DNA from: Polynucleobacter sp. es-MAR-4
Lineage (GTDB): Bacteria; Pseudomonadota; Gammaproteobacteria; Burkholderiales; Burkholderiaceae
Length of the DNA: 64,000 nucleotides
Assembly (NCBI RefSeq): GCF_018882055.1
Contig: NZ_JACVPF010000001.1
Coordinates: 434,001-498,000, forward strand
Direction of reading: 5' to 3'
Both the position numbers and the translations under genes were made by a program. The notes below the pieces were generated by a model. That model made no database searches, was not told where the DNA came from, and was given only the letters and a program-made list of their open reading frames with translations. This document shows positions 20,971 to 29,243 of this stretch, in pieces; within the stretch, counting starts at the first letter, position 1, and each line of letters opens with the position of its first letter.

Positions 20971-22557
20971 TTAAAAAGGTTCTTTGCCAGATGTCACTAG
21001 CAATACTGCTTGCGCTTGCAATAAATTACTTTCAGCTAGCGCTAATTGAACTTCGAGGCTACGCAACTGAGTTTGTGCTGTCAGTAAATCATTAAACCCC
21101 TGTCCATTATTGGAGTACTGAGTTAAGCCAACTTTATATGCAGCATCGGCTTGAGGTACTTGGCGCTCTTTTAAAAATTGCGCCTGACTTTTGGCTTGCT
21201 CATATGTGGCATAAGCACTATTGACCGCCAATACAATTTGCTGGCGATTGGAAATATTGCCCGCTTCAGCCGCCGCCTGGCTGCGCTGTGCCTGCTCTAC
21301 CCCATACTTTTCCTTAGTAAAGAAATACAGCGGAATGATGAGATCCAACTCAAGCTGATAGAACATCGTGCCGTTGTTAGCTGAGAACGGACCCCGTGGC
21401 GTAAATGAAGAACCAACCACCTGAAAGTCTGGCAAGTAAGCCTTCTTTGCTAAATCAACACCCTTGCGTGCAGCCTCTAGCTGTAATGCCGAGCTCTTCA
21501 AAGAAGGATGACTGGTTTCTGCATAGTCTTCGAGCTCAACTAAGGTTGGAACACTGCTCATGGCGCGACGTACATCACCGCGCAAGACCAACTTTTCTCT
21601 CGAGTGACGACCCACTAAAGTATTGATGTTATTTAAGGCAACCGATAGTTGTCGCTCAACATTAAATTGATCGGCTTGTGCTGAACTTTGGGCTACTTGC
21701 GCGTTCAGATATTCCACATACGCTGCGGCATTATTGGAGTAGCGCGCTTTAGCGACGTTCTTAATCATCTCTAAACGCATTACAGACTCTTTCAGAACCT
21801 GCAACTGCTTTTGCGATGCCAGCGCACTGTAATACAAGGTGGATAGTTGTGCACCCAACTGCAAGTAAGTGGACTCACTTTGCGCTAAGAGTGCTTCGGC
21901 ATTGGTATTGGCAATATCGGATGCCAAACTCTTCTTGCCAGGAAACTGAAACGGCTGTGCAATAGAGATGGCGTTATTACTACTAATGCCGTTAGGGTAC
22001 TGCGGAGATGGTGCATTAGCTCCACCCAAACCCAAAGGTGAATTTGCTGGCATCCCCGACCATACCAATCCTACTTGTGGATTCGCTGGAGCATTGATCT
22101 GCGGAACGGTTGCTTTTGCGGATAAGTAAGACTCACGTAATGAAGACAATTGCGGGTTGTTTAATTTGAGTTCGTTCCAGAGTTGACGCAAATCCATCTC
22201 TGCAGGTCCCGATGGCGTACCCTTGGTATAGATCTTCGGTGTATTGCTTTGAGTTACTGGAGAGAATAATGATGCAGCGTTAGCAGGATTTATGGCTTCG
22301 TTACTAACTAATGGTGGCGCCGACAAAGAATCTTTTGATTCATTCGTTTGCACAGTGACACTGGACGAATTTATTTGCGCAGATGCAGAACTAATCAGCA
22401 AAGCAGAGGCAAAGGCAAAAACAATCCTATTGATAGGATTGAATGCTCGTGCAGCAATATCGCCTGTTATCTTGTGGCCGTAAATCAAATCGGCTGCCTC
22501 TAAATTGGTACTAACACTGTTTTTATAGCCTTGAGTGTAGATTTCCCTACATTCCAA
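20971..22557 (-). CDS. Outer-membrane efflux channel, CzcC/TolC type
   Basis: Outer-membrane factor of the efflux operon, forming the trimeric exit duct. The C-terminal 400 residues show two OEP repeats of long helices (for example LAQSESTYLQLGAQLSTLYYSALASQ). The signal peptide (INRIVFAFASALLISSASAQ) starts only near residue 43, so the true start is probably later than the first ATG; a TTG at about residue 24 is one option, but no strong ribosome site decides it. The region from 45 to 105 is a Ser/Asn/Pro-rich spacer. Confidence 0.87.
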   Translation of the reverse strand: MECREIYTQGYKNSVSTNLEAADLIYGHKITGDIAARAFNPINRIVFAFASALLISSASAQINSSSVTVQTNESKDSLSAPPLVSNEAINPANAASLFSPVTQSNTPKIYTKGTPSGPAEMDLRQLWNELKLNNPQLSSLRESYLSAKATVPQINAPANPQVGLVWSGMPANSPLGLGGANAPSPQYPNGISSNNAISIAQPFQFPGKKSLASDIANTNAEALLAQSESTYLQLGAQLSTLYYSALASQKQLQVLKESVMRLEMIKNVAKARYSNNAAAYVEYLNAQVAQSSAQADQFNVERQLSVALNNINTLVGRHSREKLVLRGDVRRAMSSVPTLVELEDYAETSHPSLKSSALQLEAARKGVDLAKKAYLPDFQVVGSSFTPRGPFSANNGTMFYQLELDLIIPLYFFTKEKYGVEQAQRSQAAAEAGNISNRQQIVLAVNSAYATYEQAKSQAQFLKERQVPQADAAYKVGLTQYSNNGQGFNDLLTAQTQLRSLEVQLALAESNLLQAQAVLLVTSGKEPF

Positions 22558-22661
22558 GTGGTTTTAGCAATTATAGGGGGCTAGAGGTAAATGTCTATGA
22601 AATGCAAATTCTTATCTTATTGATTCTAAAGACAATAATTAATCAGAGGTGCTTGCAGCGC

Positions 22662-24080
22662 CTAGAATTCAGCATGAACCCTAAAAGAGAGGATGTTTAC
22701 CGGTCCGCGGGCAGAGTTATAGGCAGGATTGATGATGTGCTGAAAGTTAAGGCCAGCTAGAACGTTCTTGATCACGGTGGCGTTGTAGTACACCTCACCG
22801 ATACGCTCTGGTGAATATGAAATTGTCTGGCTTGGGTTAGCGTAGTCACCAATGAAATAAGACACGCCCCCTGCTTGCAAGTAACTACGGCGATAACTTG
22901 ATAAACCGTTTTGCATGGCTGAGATACCAATGCTGTCCTTTGGACGACTCCAGCTACTGCCATTCATACCCATACCAATGGAGATGGAATTGTCTGCTTC
23001 AGTAAATGACATCGTCTCAGTATGACCATCAGACGTAAAGGCACGACCATAGATACCCAAGTCCTTGGTTAAGGCCTGCTCCCCATGTATACCAATACCT
23101 GTTTTGATCTGCATATTATTTCGGACATTATTAATTGCTTGAGTGCCTTGGCGAGCGCTCGGGTCCTGATCAATGTAATTAGTAGCGTCTGAGAACCTAG
23201 CCAACATCATTTTGTTGCGATAAGCCAAGACGCTCACCTTGCCGGGAAGATCTGCAATATTGTGCTGACGCTCTACCTCGACCTGATCGCCATAGGTATT
23301 AAAAATTTGCCAATTGAGGTCACGGCCATTGGGAGACTTAGGAGCAAGCATCCGCGAGGCGCGCATCACCCAGTTATCCAGATACCACTCGCCTGCTAAG
23401 CCCCAGCTGTATCCGCGCGCATCTGCTGCGTAGTCATAGGCTAGATAGGTCATATTGCCCCAGTTCATAAACTGAATACGGGGGTCTTTGGCGTAACGAC
23501 TGTCATCAAAAATATCGAGTGTGGAGAACTGACCGCCAGTTAGAACTACACGATTGCTACTCACCGTTTGGGTAATTTGATTAGCTTCATTCTCAAGAAC
23601 GACTTTGTCACCCTCTTGATTAATGGTTTGACGCACAAACGCACGAGCAGAGTAAAACTTGGCCTGAGTCCCAGTCGCTTTACTACCCTCTCCGTTGGTG
23701 AAACCACCTAAACCAGAAAGATCAGAGAACGGCACTCCAGAGATTACTTCTGGATTGAAGTAGACATCAGTATTTGGCGCAATGCGCGCACCAAAGAATA
23801 AAGTTCCCGACCAGGTGTAACTCATCGACTTCTCTGCATTCAAACTATTCTGACCAGAGTAGGAGGATGTGAAATTGTTGTAACGCTGATTGATATACGT
23901 TGTTTGACCGTGAATGTTTACAGGTAACCCAAACAACTCACCTTCTGTAGGCACATCCTGAATTGGAGATGCAAAGCTGGCGATCTGATCCGAACCGGAT
24001 CCTGCCTTCTGGGCGTGCACACTCATGCTGCAAATTGCAGCAAGCAAGCAAGGCAGGAGAAGATAGGATTTGTGGGTCAT
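22662..24080 (-). CDS. OprB-like carbohydrate-selective porin
   Basis: Outer-membrane beta-barrel protein: signal peptide ending SVHAQ, then 450 residues of alternating strand pattern ending in FRVHAEF with the terminal Phe recognised by BAM. Motifs such as VLTGGQFSTLDIFDDSRYAKDPRIQFMNWG and the closing FNFQH.INPAYN resemble OprB/alginate-export porins. Substrate cannot be read. It lies 105 bp upstream of the efflux operon on the same strand with no clear terminator between, so it may or may not be co-transcribed. The 178-bp stretch 24,081-24,258 holds nothing else that I recognise. Confidence 0.82.
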   Translation of the reverse strand: MTHKSYLLLPCLLAAICSMSVHAQKAGSGSDQIASFASPIQDVPTEGELFGLPVNIHGQTTYINQRYNNFTSSYSGQNSLNAEKSMSYTWSGTLFFGARIAPNTDVYFNPEVISGVPFSDLSGLGGFTNGEGSKATGTQAKFYSARAFVRQTINQEGDKVVLENEANQITQTVSSNRVVLTGGQFSTLDIFDDSRYAKDPRIQFMNWGNMTYLAYDYAADARGYSWGLAGEWYLDNWVMRASRMLAPKSPNGRDLNWQIFNTYGDQVEVERQHNIADLPGKVSVLAYRNKMMLARFSDATNYIDQDPSARQGTQAINNVRNNMQIKTGIGIHGEQALTKDLGIYGRAFTSDGHTETMSFTEADNSISIGMGMNGSSWSRPKDSIGISAMQNGLSSYRRSYLQAGGVSYFIGDYANPSQTISYSPERIGEVYYNATVIKNVLAGLNFQHIINPAYNSARGPVNILSFRVHAEF

Positions 24081-24258
24081 TCACAATTTCACAATGCTTA
24101 GCATCAATGGCCAATGAAAATTAAGGGCCAGATCTACCGGGGTAAAAACAAGACAACTCGGATAGGCACGGCGTGAGACTGAAGCTCAACAGGGGTGCAG
24201 GCCAAATTATCTCCAAAAAGAGGCAATTTACCTAGAATTTATGTCGATTTAGTGACAC

Positions 24259-24882
24259 TTAGCCAACGGTACGGCGATCCATCAGCGCTCTGGCTAATGT
24301 GCCTGCATCCACATACTCCAGCTCACCCCCCACCGGAATCCCTCTGGCGATTCTGGTGACTTTGATGCCTTTGGATTTAAGCACTTCACCAATGTAGTGG
24401 GCTGTGGCCTCACCTTCACTCGTGAAATTCGTTGCCAGCACTACTTCTCTGACTGGCACTCCAGTATCCGGAGATTCAATACGATTAAGCAATCGATCGA
24501 AATGGATTTCATTTGGGCCCATGCCATCGAGTGGTGAGATGCGGCCCATCAATACAAAGTAATTACCTTTGAAACTCAATGTCTGCTCGACCATCACTTG
24601 GTCAGCAGGTGTTTCCACAATGCACAGTAATGATGGATCACGACGATCATCATTACAAGTTGCGCAGATTTGGGTTTCTGAGAAAGTATTGCAACGGGCG
24701 CAGTGCCCTACCGTCTCTACAGCTTCACCTAATGATTGGGCAAGTACAGCTGCACCATTGCGATCATGCTGCAGTAGATAAAAAGCCATGCGTTGCGCTG
24801 ACTTTGGTCCTACTCCAGGCAATACACGCAATGCCTCGATCAATCGACCGAGGGCATCTTGTGGAGCTTCTTGACGTGCCAT
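24259..24882 (-). CDS. recR: RecR, recombination mediator
   Basis: Works with RecO and RecF to load RecA on gapped DNA. The 207-residue protein has the helix-hairpin-helix ([17 protein letters not shown]), the C4 zinc finger ([16 protein letters not shown]) and the Toprim domain ([17 protein letters not shown]...). It ends the dnaX-ybaB-recR operon. Confidence 0.96.
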   Translation of the reverse strand: MARQEAPQDALGRLIEALRVLPGVGPKSAQRMAFYLLQHDRNGAAVLAQSLGEAVETVGHCARCNTFSETQICATCNDDRRDPSLLCIVETPADQVMVEQTLSFKGNYFVLMGRISPLDGMGPNEIHFDRLLNRIESPDTGVPVREVVLATNFTSEGEATAHYIGEVLKSKGIKVTRIARGIPVGGELEYVDAGTLARALMDRRTVG

Positions 24883-24907
24883 TAAATAAACAGTTTTTTA
24901 TTAATGA

Positions 24908-25231
24908 TTAAAAAGGCAACTTGAAGCCAGGAGGCATCGGCATGCCAGCAGTAGCACCAGACATCACTTGTGAGCTAGCAGCTTCTACTTGTTTGAATGC
25001 TTCTGTGTAGGCAGTGACTAATAAGTCTTCGAGCATTTCGCGATCATCCATTGCGCCTGGATCAATCTGTACACGCTTCATTTCGTGTTTGCCAGAGATG
25101 GTGACTTTAACCAAACCACCGGCTGCTTGGCCAGTGACTTCTAGCGCAGCTAATTGCTCTTGCGCTACTTTCATCTTCTCTTGCATCTGCTGGGCTTGTT
25201 TCATCAAACCAGCAAGGCCACCTTTCATCAT
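24908..25231 (-). CDS. YbaB/EbfC nucleoid-associated protein
   Basis: Small DNA-binding protein of the YbaB family, 107 residues: N-terminal helix rich in Gln and Met ([21 protein letters not shown]) and the conserved [16 protein letters not shown] strand segment. Starts with two adjacent Met codons; either is possible. Conserved between dnaX and recR. Confidence 0.93.
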   Translation of the reverse strand: MMKGGLAGLMKQAQQMQEKMKVAQEQLAALEVTGQAAGGLVKVTISGKHEMKRVQIDPGAMDDREMLEDLLVTAYTEAFKQVEAASSQVMSGATAGMPMPPGFKLPF

Positions 25232-25271
25232 CGCTTTATTTCCTTGTATCTAATATTGTTAAATCTGGCAA

Positions 25272-26948
25272 TCAAAGAGGCTTAACAGAACCACCAACTA
25301 CTTTGGCTCCAAACTCTTTTTCTAATTGCTGAATAAATGGATCTTGAGCAATCATCTGCTCTGCGTTTTGTCTTTTCTCTTGATGAATCTGAGCATCGAC
25401 TTTAGCTACTGTCTTGCCTTCAACTTCACCCTTCTCTATTAATACTTTGATCGGCTTGCCGAAGTGTGCACTTAATGCATCAGCCAGACGACCAACAGAA
25501 GCTTCAGAAGCCAGCTGCGGCATCGGCGTTACAACCGTAGCGCGCACGCCTGCTGGCGAGTCTTCCCAATCTTGCAACTCTGTCTGAAATGCTAACTGCT
25601 GCACCAAACCTTTAACCGGCAATTGGCGCATCAAGGCATGCCAGTCTGGGCGATTGGCCGCAGATGCAGTGACTGCTGGTGCAGAAGCTGGAGGAGCAGA
25701 AGCGGCAGGCTTAGCTGCCATAGGTGCTGGAGCAGATGCTGCATGCGCTGAAGATCTAACTGGAGCGGCTGTTTGATTTGCTGGGGCTGCTGGTCTTGGA
25801 GCACTTGCTACTGGTGGTGCGGAGTTCCCTGCTCTGCCTGGAGTTTCATTTCCGGGACGAAAGGCCAGCATACGCAGAAGCGTCATGGCAAAGCCAGTTT
25901 GTTCATCTGGAGCAAGCGATAAATCTGGACGACTCGTAATGCTAATTTGATAAAAGAGTTGCGCTTCTTCTTTTGTCAACGCGCTGGCTAAGCGACGAAT
26001 CTCTGCTGCTTCAGGCCAATCTTCCAAAACAGATTCTGGAACGATTTGTGCAGCAGCGATTTTCTGAATGAGACTGGATAAATCTGCAAGCGCTAATGAG
26101 AAAGACATACTGCGCTCGCCCATCTCATTAGAGATGGCTAGCAATGTCGCTCCATCTTTTGCAATCAGGGCATCCAGAATGCGAATGAGATAAGCATCAT
26201 CCAATGTGCCGAGCATGCCACGTACTGCTTCTTCCGAAACTTTGCCAGCAGCATATGCAATGGCTTGATCGGTCAGTGATAAGGCATCACGCATCGAGCC
26301 TTGTGCTGCTTTTGCTAAAACACGGAGTGCATTAGTTTCGCAATCGACGTTTTCTGCAGCGAGTACTTTTTCTAAATGCTCAACGATGAGCGGCACCGGC
26401 ATTTGCTTGAGATTGAACTGCAAGCAGCGGGACAGAATAGTTACTGGAATCTTTTGCGGATCAGTAGTTGCAAGTATGAACTTCACATGTTCAGGCGGTT
26501 CTTCGAGAGTCTTGAGCATGGCATTAAAGGCATGATTGGTGAGCATGTGCACCTCGTCAATCATGTAGACCTTGTAACGCGCATTACTAGGAGCGTAGGC
26601 TGCCTTCTCTAATAGAGCGGCAATATCGTCTACCCCGCGATTACTCGCAGCATCCATCTCGATATAGTCAACAAAGCGACCGGCATCAATTTCTAGGCAA
26701 GCGGGGCATTTTCCACAGGGCTCTGAGGTCATGCGACCTTGACCGTCTTCCCCAGTGCAATTGAGGGCTTTGGCCATAATTCGGGCAATTGTGGTCTTTC
26801 CGACCCCACGAGTGCCTGTAAATAGCCAAGCGTGGTGTAGTCGACCCTGGTCTAAGGCATGGGTCAATGCCTTAACCACATGGTCTTGTCCTACCAATTG
26901 GGAGAAAGTTTTAGGGCGCCACGAACGGGCTAAAGCCAATGCTGTCAT
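25272..26948 (-). CDS. dnaX: DNA polymerase III tau subunit
   Basis: Clamp-loader ATPase. Walker A GTRGVGKTT and the four-Cys zinc module (C-x-GEDGQGR..EPCGKCPAC) lie within residues 45-85, Walker B with DEVHML near 125, SRC motif (SRCLQF) near 167. An Ala/Pro/Ser-rich linker (about 365-430) leads to a short C-terminal tau domain. At 558 residues it is shorter than E. coli tau. I saw no A-rich slippery stretch that would give the short gamma form by frameshifting. Confidence 0.95.
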   Translation of the reverse strand: MTALALARSWRPKTFSQLVGQDHVVKALTHALDQGRLHHAWLFTGTRGVGKTTIARIMAKALNCTGEDGQGRMTSEPCGKCPACLEIDAGRFVDYIEMDAASNRGVDDIAALLEKAAYAPSNARYKVYMIDEVHMLTNHAFNAMLKTLEEPPEHVKFILATTDPQKIPVTILSRCLQFNLKQMPVPLIVEHLEKVLAAENVDCETNALRVLAKAAQGSMRDALSLTDQAIAYAAGKVSEEAVRGMLGTLDDAYLIRILDALIAKDGATLLAISNEMGERSMSFSLALADLSSLIQKIAAAQIVPESVLEDWPEAAEIRRLASALTKEEAQLFYQISITSRPDLSLAPDEQTGFAMTLLRMLAFRPGNETPGRAGNSAPPVASAPRPAAPANQTAAPVRSSAHAASAPAPMAAKPAASAPPASAPAVTASAANRPDWHALMRQLPVKGLVQQLAFQTELQDWEDSPAGVRATVVTPMPQLASEASVGRLADALSAHFGKPIKVLIEKGEVEGKTVAKVDAQIHQEKRQNAEQMIAQDPFIQQLEKEFGAKVVGGSVKPL

Positions 26949-26979
26949 GTATTACATTCTAACAAGCTAAAATGGAATT

Positions 26980-27076
26980 GGACGGGCCTCCCCGCATGGC
27001 GGTTTGGATAACCTGGTCAGGTCGGGAACGAAGCAGCCAAACCCAATTCTGTCAGTGCCGGGGGTCGGGCTCGTCC
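26980..27076 (+). ncRNA. ffs: Signal recognition particle RNA (4.5S)
   Basis: About 97 nt. It carries the conserved apical segment GGTCAGGTCGGGAACGAAGC(AGCC) of domain IV, with the GGAA tetraloop and the asymmetric internal loop, and flanks that pair end to end (GGACGGGCCTCCCCG with CGGGGGTCGGGCTCGTCC, a few bulges). It binds Ffh and targets membrane proteins to FtsY. It is divergent from dnaX, a common position in Proteobacteria. Confidence 0.93.
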
Positions 27077-27103
27077 ACCTCCCCCAAGCTAGATTTAGCT
27101 CAA

Positions 27104-27235
27104 TTACAGGATCTTTAAGACCCTAATGATTCCCCAAATCATCCAAATAATCAGCAAAACCAGGACTACCCGGGAATCCATTACCAATCTAAACAATCGT
27201 TGTTGCTTATGTCTACATTCAATAGCTAGGTGCAT
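27104..27235 (-). CDS. Possible small membrane protein, 43 residues
   Basis: Open frame from ATG 27,235 with a basic start (MHLAIECRHKQQRLFRL) and one strongly hydrophobic stretch (VVLVLLIIWMIWGII), ending RVLKIL. A GGGGG stretch about 8 nt before the ATG could serve as ribosome site. The gene, if real, would be a one-pass membrane peptide; the hydrophobic segment followed by basic residues is the only support. No family recognised. Confidence 0.3.
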   Translation of the reverse strand: MHLAIECRHKQQRLFRLVMDSRVVLVLLIIWMIWGIIRVLKIL

Positions 27236-27330
27236 TCCCAATCCCCCGGTAGTCAGAAAGATTCAGCGTAGAGCTTAGCAATGCCAAATGACAGGGATTG
27301 GGGATGATTTCAGTGTAGGAATAGGACGAG

Positions 27331-27522
27331 TCATTGCCTCAGCAAGTATTGATTGGACATATTAGCGACCAAATCAAACTGAGTCTCTTTGGTAATAGCC
27401 CGTATCCACTTGTTATCCACCTTATAGCGACATTGCCATACGGCACTATGCTCGCGTTGATAGAGGGTTAGGTTACGGTGTATGAGTTGATGTGTACTTT
27501 CTTTTTTAATTGCCATACACAT
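27331..27522 (-). pseudogene. Remnant of a tyrosine-recombinase (phage-type integrase) N-terminus
   Basis: 63 codons ending at TGA. The segment LTLYQREHSAVWQCRYKVD and KWIRAITKET resembles the arm-binding N-terminal part of tyrosine integrases, where one finds a W-x-C-R-x-x-x-x-G-x-x-x-R-x-S/T-T-K pattern. The catalytic domain with its R-H-R-Y residues is absent; after residue 50 the likeness stops. I read it as what remains of an integrase that once brought in the neighbouring accessory genes. A short intact protein of unknown role is the alternative. Confidence 0.5.
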
Positions 27523-27579
27523 ACTTTAGCTTCTTACACTAGGCTAGAGCAACCAAGTTGGCTGAATTATCAAGGTCAA

Positions 27580-27603
27580 TTTAGCCAAAAGAAAGTGTGG
27601 CTA
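27580..27603 (+). repeat. 24-bp repeat copy 1, TAGCCA-N10-TGGCTA dyad
   Basis: A 24-nt sequence found again at 30,995-31,018 in the same orientation with 23 of 24 bases equal. It holds a perfect 6-bp inverted repeat with a 10-nt AG-rich spacer. This copy lies 57 bp before the integrase remnant's start and 62 bp before the repeat-lipoprotein gene. It could be a recombination half-site, a shared operator, or a small mobile repeat. Confidence 0.7.
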
Positions 27604-27665
27604 AGAGTGGTGGTGAATGGGGGGAATATGGTGAGTTTGTGGGCAGGCAGTAGTAATATTCGTAT

Positions 27666-28490
27666 ATGAATTCAAAAATCAAAAAAATGCTCGCCAGTTA
27701 TGGGGCGATCCTTTTCTTGCTGGCTTGTAGCTCAAATAGCTATGGACAAACTCAACTCGAGCAAGTTCGCCAAAGCGAATTTCGGCGCAACTATAACAAT
27801 TGTTTAAGTGGCATAGGATTCTGCAATAAAACTGAACTTACAGCCCCACAGTTGGAAGCGGTTTCTCGAGGTGAAATTCAAAGAAACTACAACAACTGCG
27901 CAACCGGCATTGGATTTTGCAATGCCTCTCAATTAACAGATAAAGAAGCTCAAACTGTTAAGTCCAATCAAATAAGACGAAACCTCAATAACTGCAGCTC
28001 TGGAATTGGCTATTGCGACCGCAATTTATTAAGCGTCAATGAACTTGAAACGGTGAAAAAAAATGAGCTTCACCGTAACTACAATAGTTGCATAAGCGGC
28101 ATAGGATTTTGCAGTAAGCCCAACCTTACCGAGACTCAAGCTGAGGCAGTTCACAAAAGTGAGCTGAAGAGAAATTATAATAATTGCATTAGTGGTATCG
28201 GGTACTGCAATAAATCATTGCTTGATGGGAACTCAAGCAATTTAGCGCTATCGCATCAACCAAGAGTTAATCAAAACCAGACTTATTCAAGTCCCCAACC
28301 TTCAGCTCAAAATAATTCAACGACTTACGCACCTTCTGCACCGATACAAAACATAGGTCCATGCGCTGAAAATGGATCTTGCTATGGTGATATCAGCAAC
28401 GTTACGGATCTACCTAAGACGGTTCCGGTTGACGGGTACTATAGAAAAGATGGTACATATGTCAGGGGGCATTACCGTAGCCATAGGTAG
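27666..28490 (+). CDS. Lipoprotein-like protein with five 32-residue Cys repeats
   Basis: 274 residues. An N-terminal export signal (MLASYGAILFLLAC) may be a lipoprotein signal with Cys21, although -2 is Leu, unusual for a lipobox. Residues 32-191 are five tandem repeats of exactly 32 residues with core RNYNNC-x-SGIG-(F/Y)-C; every repeat has two Cys separated by six residues, ten in all. A Ser/Gln/Asn linker follows and the C-terminus ends in VDGYYRKDGTYVRGHYRSHR, a motif seen at the ends of other secreted bacterial proteins. I cannot assign a function; surface exposure with intra-repeat disulfides is inference. It faces away from the minus-strand genes that follow. Confidence 0.75.
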   Translation: MNSKIKKMLASYGAILFLLACSSNSYGQTQLEQVRQSEFRRNYNNCLSGIGFCNKTELTAPQLEAVSRGEIQRNYNNCATGIGFCNASQLTDKEAQTVKSNQIRRNLNNCSSGIGYCDRNLLSVNELETVKKNELHRNYNSCISGIGFCSKPNLTETQAEAVHKSELKRNYNNCISGIGYCNKSLLDGNSSNLALSHQPRVNQNQTYSSPQPSAQNNSTTYAPSAPIQNIGPCAENGSCYGDISNVTDLPKTVPVDGYYRKDGTYVRGHYRSHR

Positions 28491-28524
28491 CTAATTTCCA
28501 CAGATCGAACAAAATGATTCCCGA

Positions 28525-29232
28525 CTACTTTCCAACAATTTGATCACATGGCTTCAGAGAAGCATATTCTTTATTGAAAAATGCAGCTCTCAATATCGAC
28601 ATATCTGTGACCTTATTTCGTACAACTGTGTAATAGATATTGAAATCAGGCAAGAAGTAGTAACGAACTACGGCAGCATCAAGCTCTTTTGAGGTGCCAC
28701 ATAATATTTTAGTTTTAGATAATCCGTAACGATCAACAATAGAATCGCCACTAGAACCACACGCAACCCCATTAAGCGAAGCATAGTCAGTCGACCCATC
28801 ATACTTACACACGTGGAATATTGCCTCAACTTTACTAACTGTTGAATCAACCTCTATAAAGTTTTGGCCAAATCCTTGGCCATCCCCAGCAATTGCATAT
28901 ACATCAACCTCTGGACTATTGGTGATTTTCGAAGCATCCATTTTTTTCGTTGCAATCTTAAACTTCACATCAGCCAATTTTTCACCTACTTCGACCCCAT
29001 ACCAACCAATAAGTGCTTTAGGCTTTGCATCTTCAATTTCTTTATTTTTTCGAGCATTAGACTCAAGCTTGTCATTAGCCAAAACAATCATCAAAATAAT
29101 AAGTGGTATGACTATCAGGGCTGCAATAACCTTCCATGCCAACGATCCAAATCTACCCCAATTCCAGCGATCTTTGGTTGATATGTACAACATTACAAAC
29201 CCGATAAAAATTAGCCCAAAACCAATCCACAT
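28525..29232 (-). CDS. Membrane-anchored protein of unknown function
   Basis: 235 residues: two hydrophobic segments at about 2-17 and 33-53, then a soluble domain of about 170 residues with five Cys, no family recognised. It reads 11 bp after the RDD protein gene on the same strand, so both probably form one transcript. The domain starts with a pattern (IGWYGVEVGEKLADVKFKIATKKM) suggestive of a periplasmic ligand or inhibitor fold, but this is not a firm call. Base use is AT-rich like its neighbours. Confidence 0.6.
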   Translation of the reverse strand: MWIGFGLIFIGFVMLYISTKDRWNWGRFGSLAWKVIAALIVIPLIILMIVLANDKLESNARKNKEIEDAKPKALIGWYGVEVGEKLADVKFKIATKKMDASKITNSPEVDVYAIAGDGQGFGQNFIEVDSTVSKVEAIFHVCKYDGSTDYASLNGVACGSSGDSIVDRYGLSKTKILCGTSKELDAAVVRYYFLPDFNIYYTVVRNKVTDMSILRAAFFNKEYASLKPCDQIVGK

Positions 29233-29243
29233 ATACCAATCCT

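Noticed and set aside
25272..26948. Programmed frameshift site in dnaX
   Set aside because: No A-rich slippery heptamer with a following stem was seen in the coding strand.
27233..27306. Inverted repeat CCCAATCCC / GGGATTGGG around the small ORF start
   Set aside because: Long loop (about 50 nt), no partner feature; may be chance in a short low-complexity stretch.
27666..28160. CRISPR-like regularity of about 96 bp in the repeat protein gene
   Set aside because: Period is coding (32 codons), DNA copies are diverged and in frame, no spacers or cas genes.
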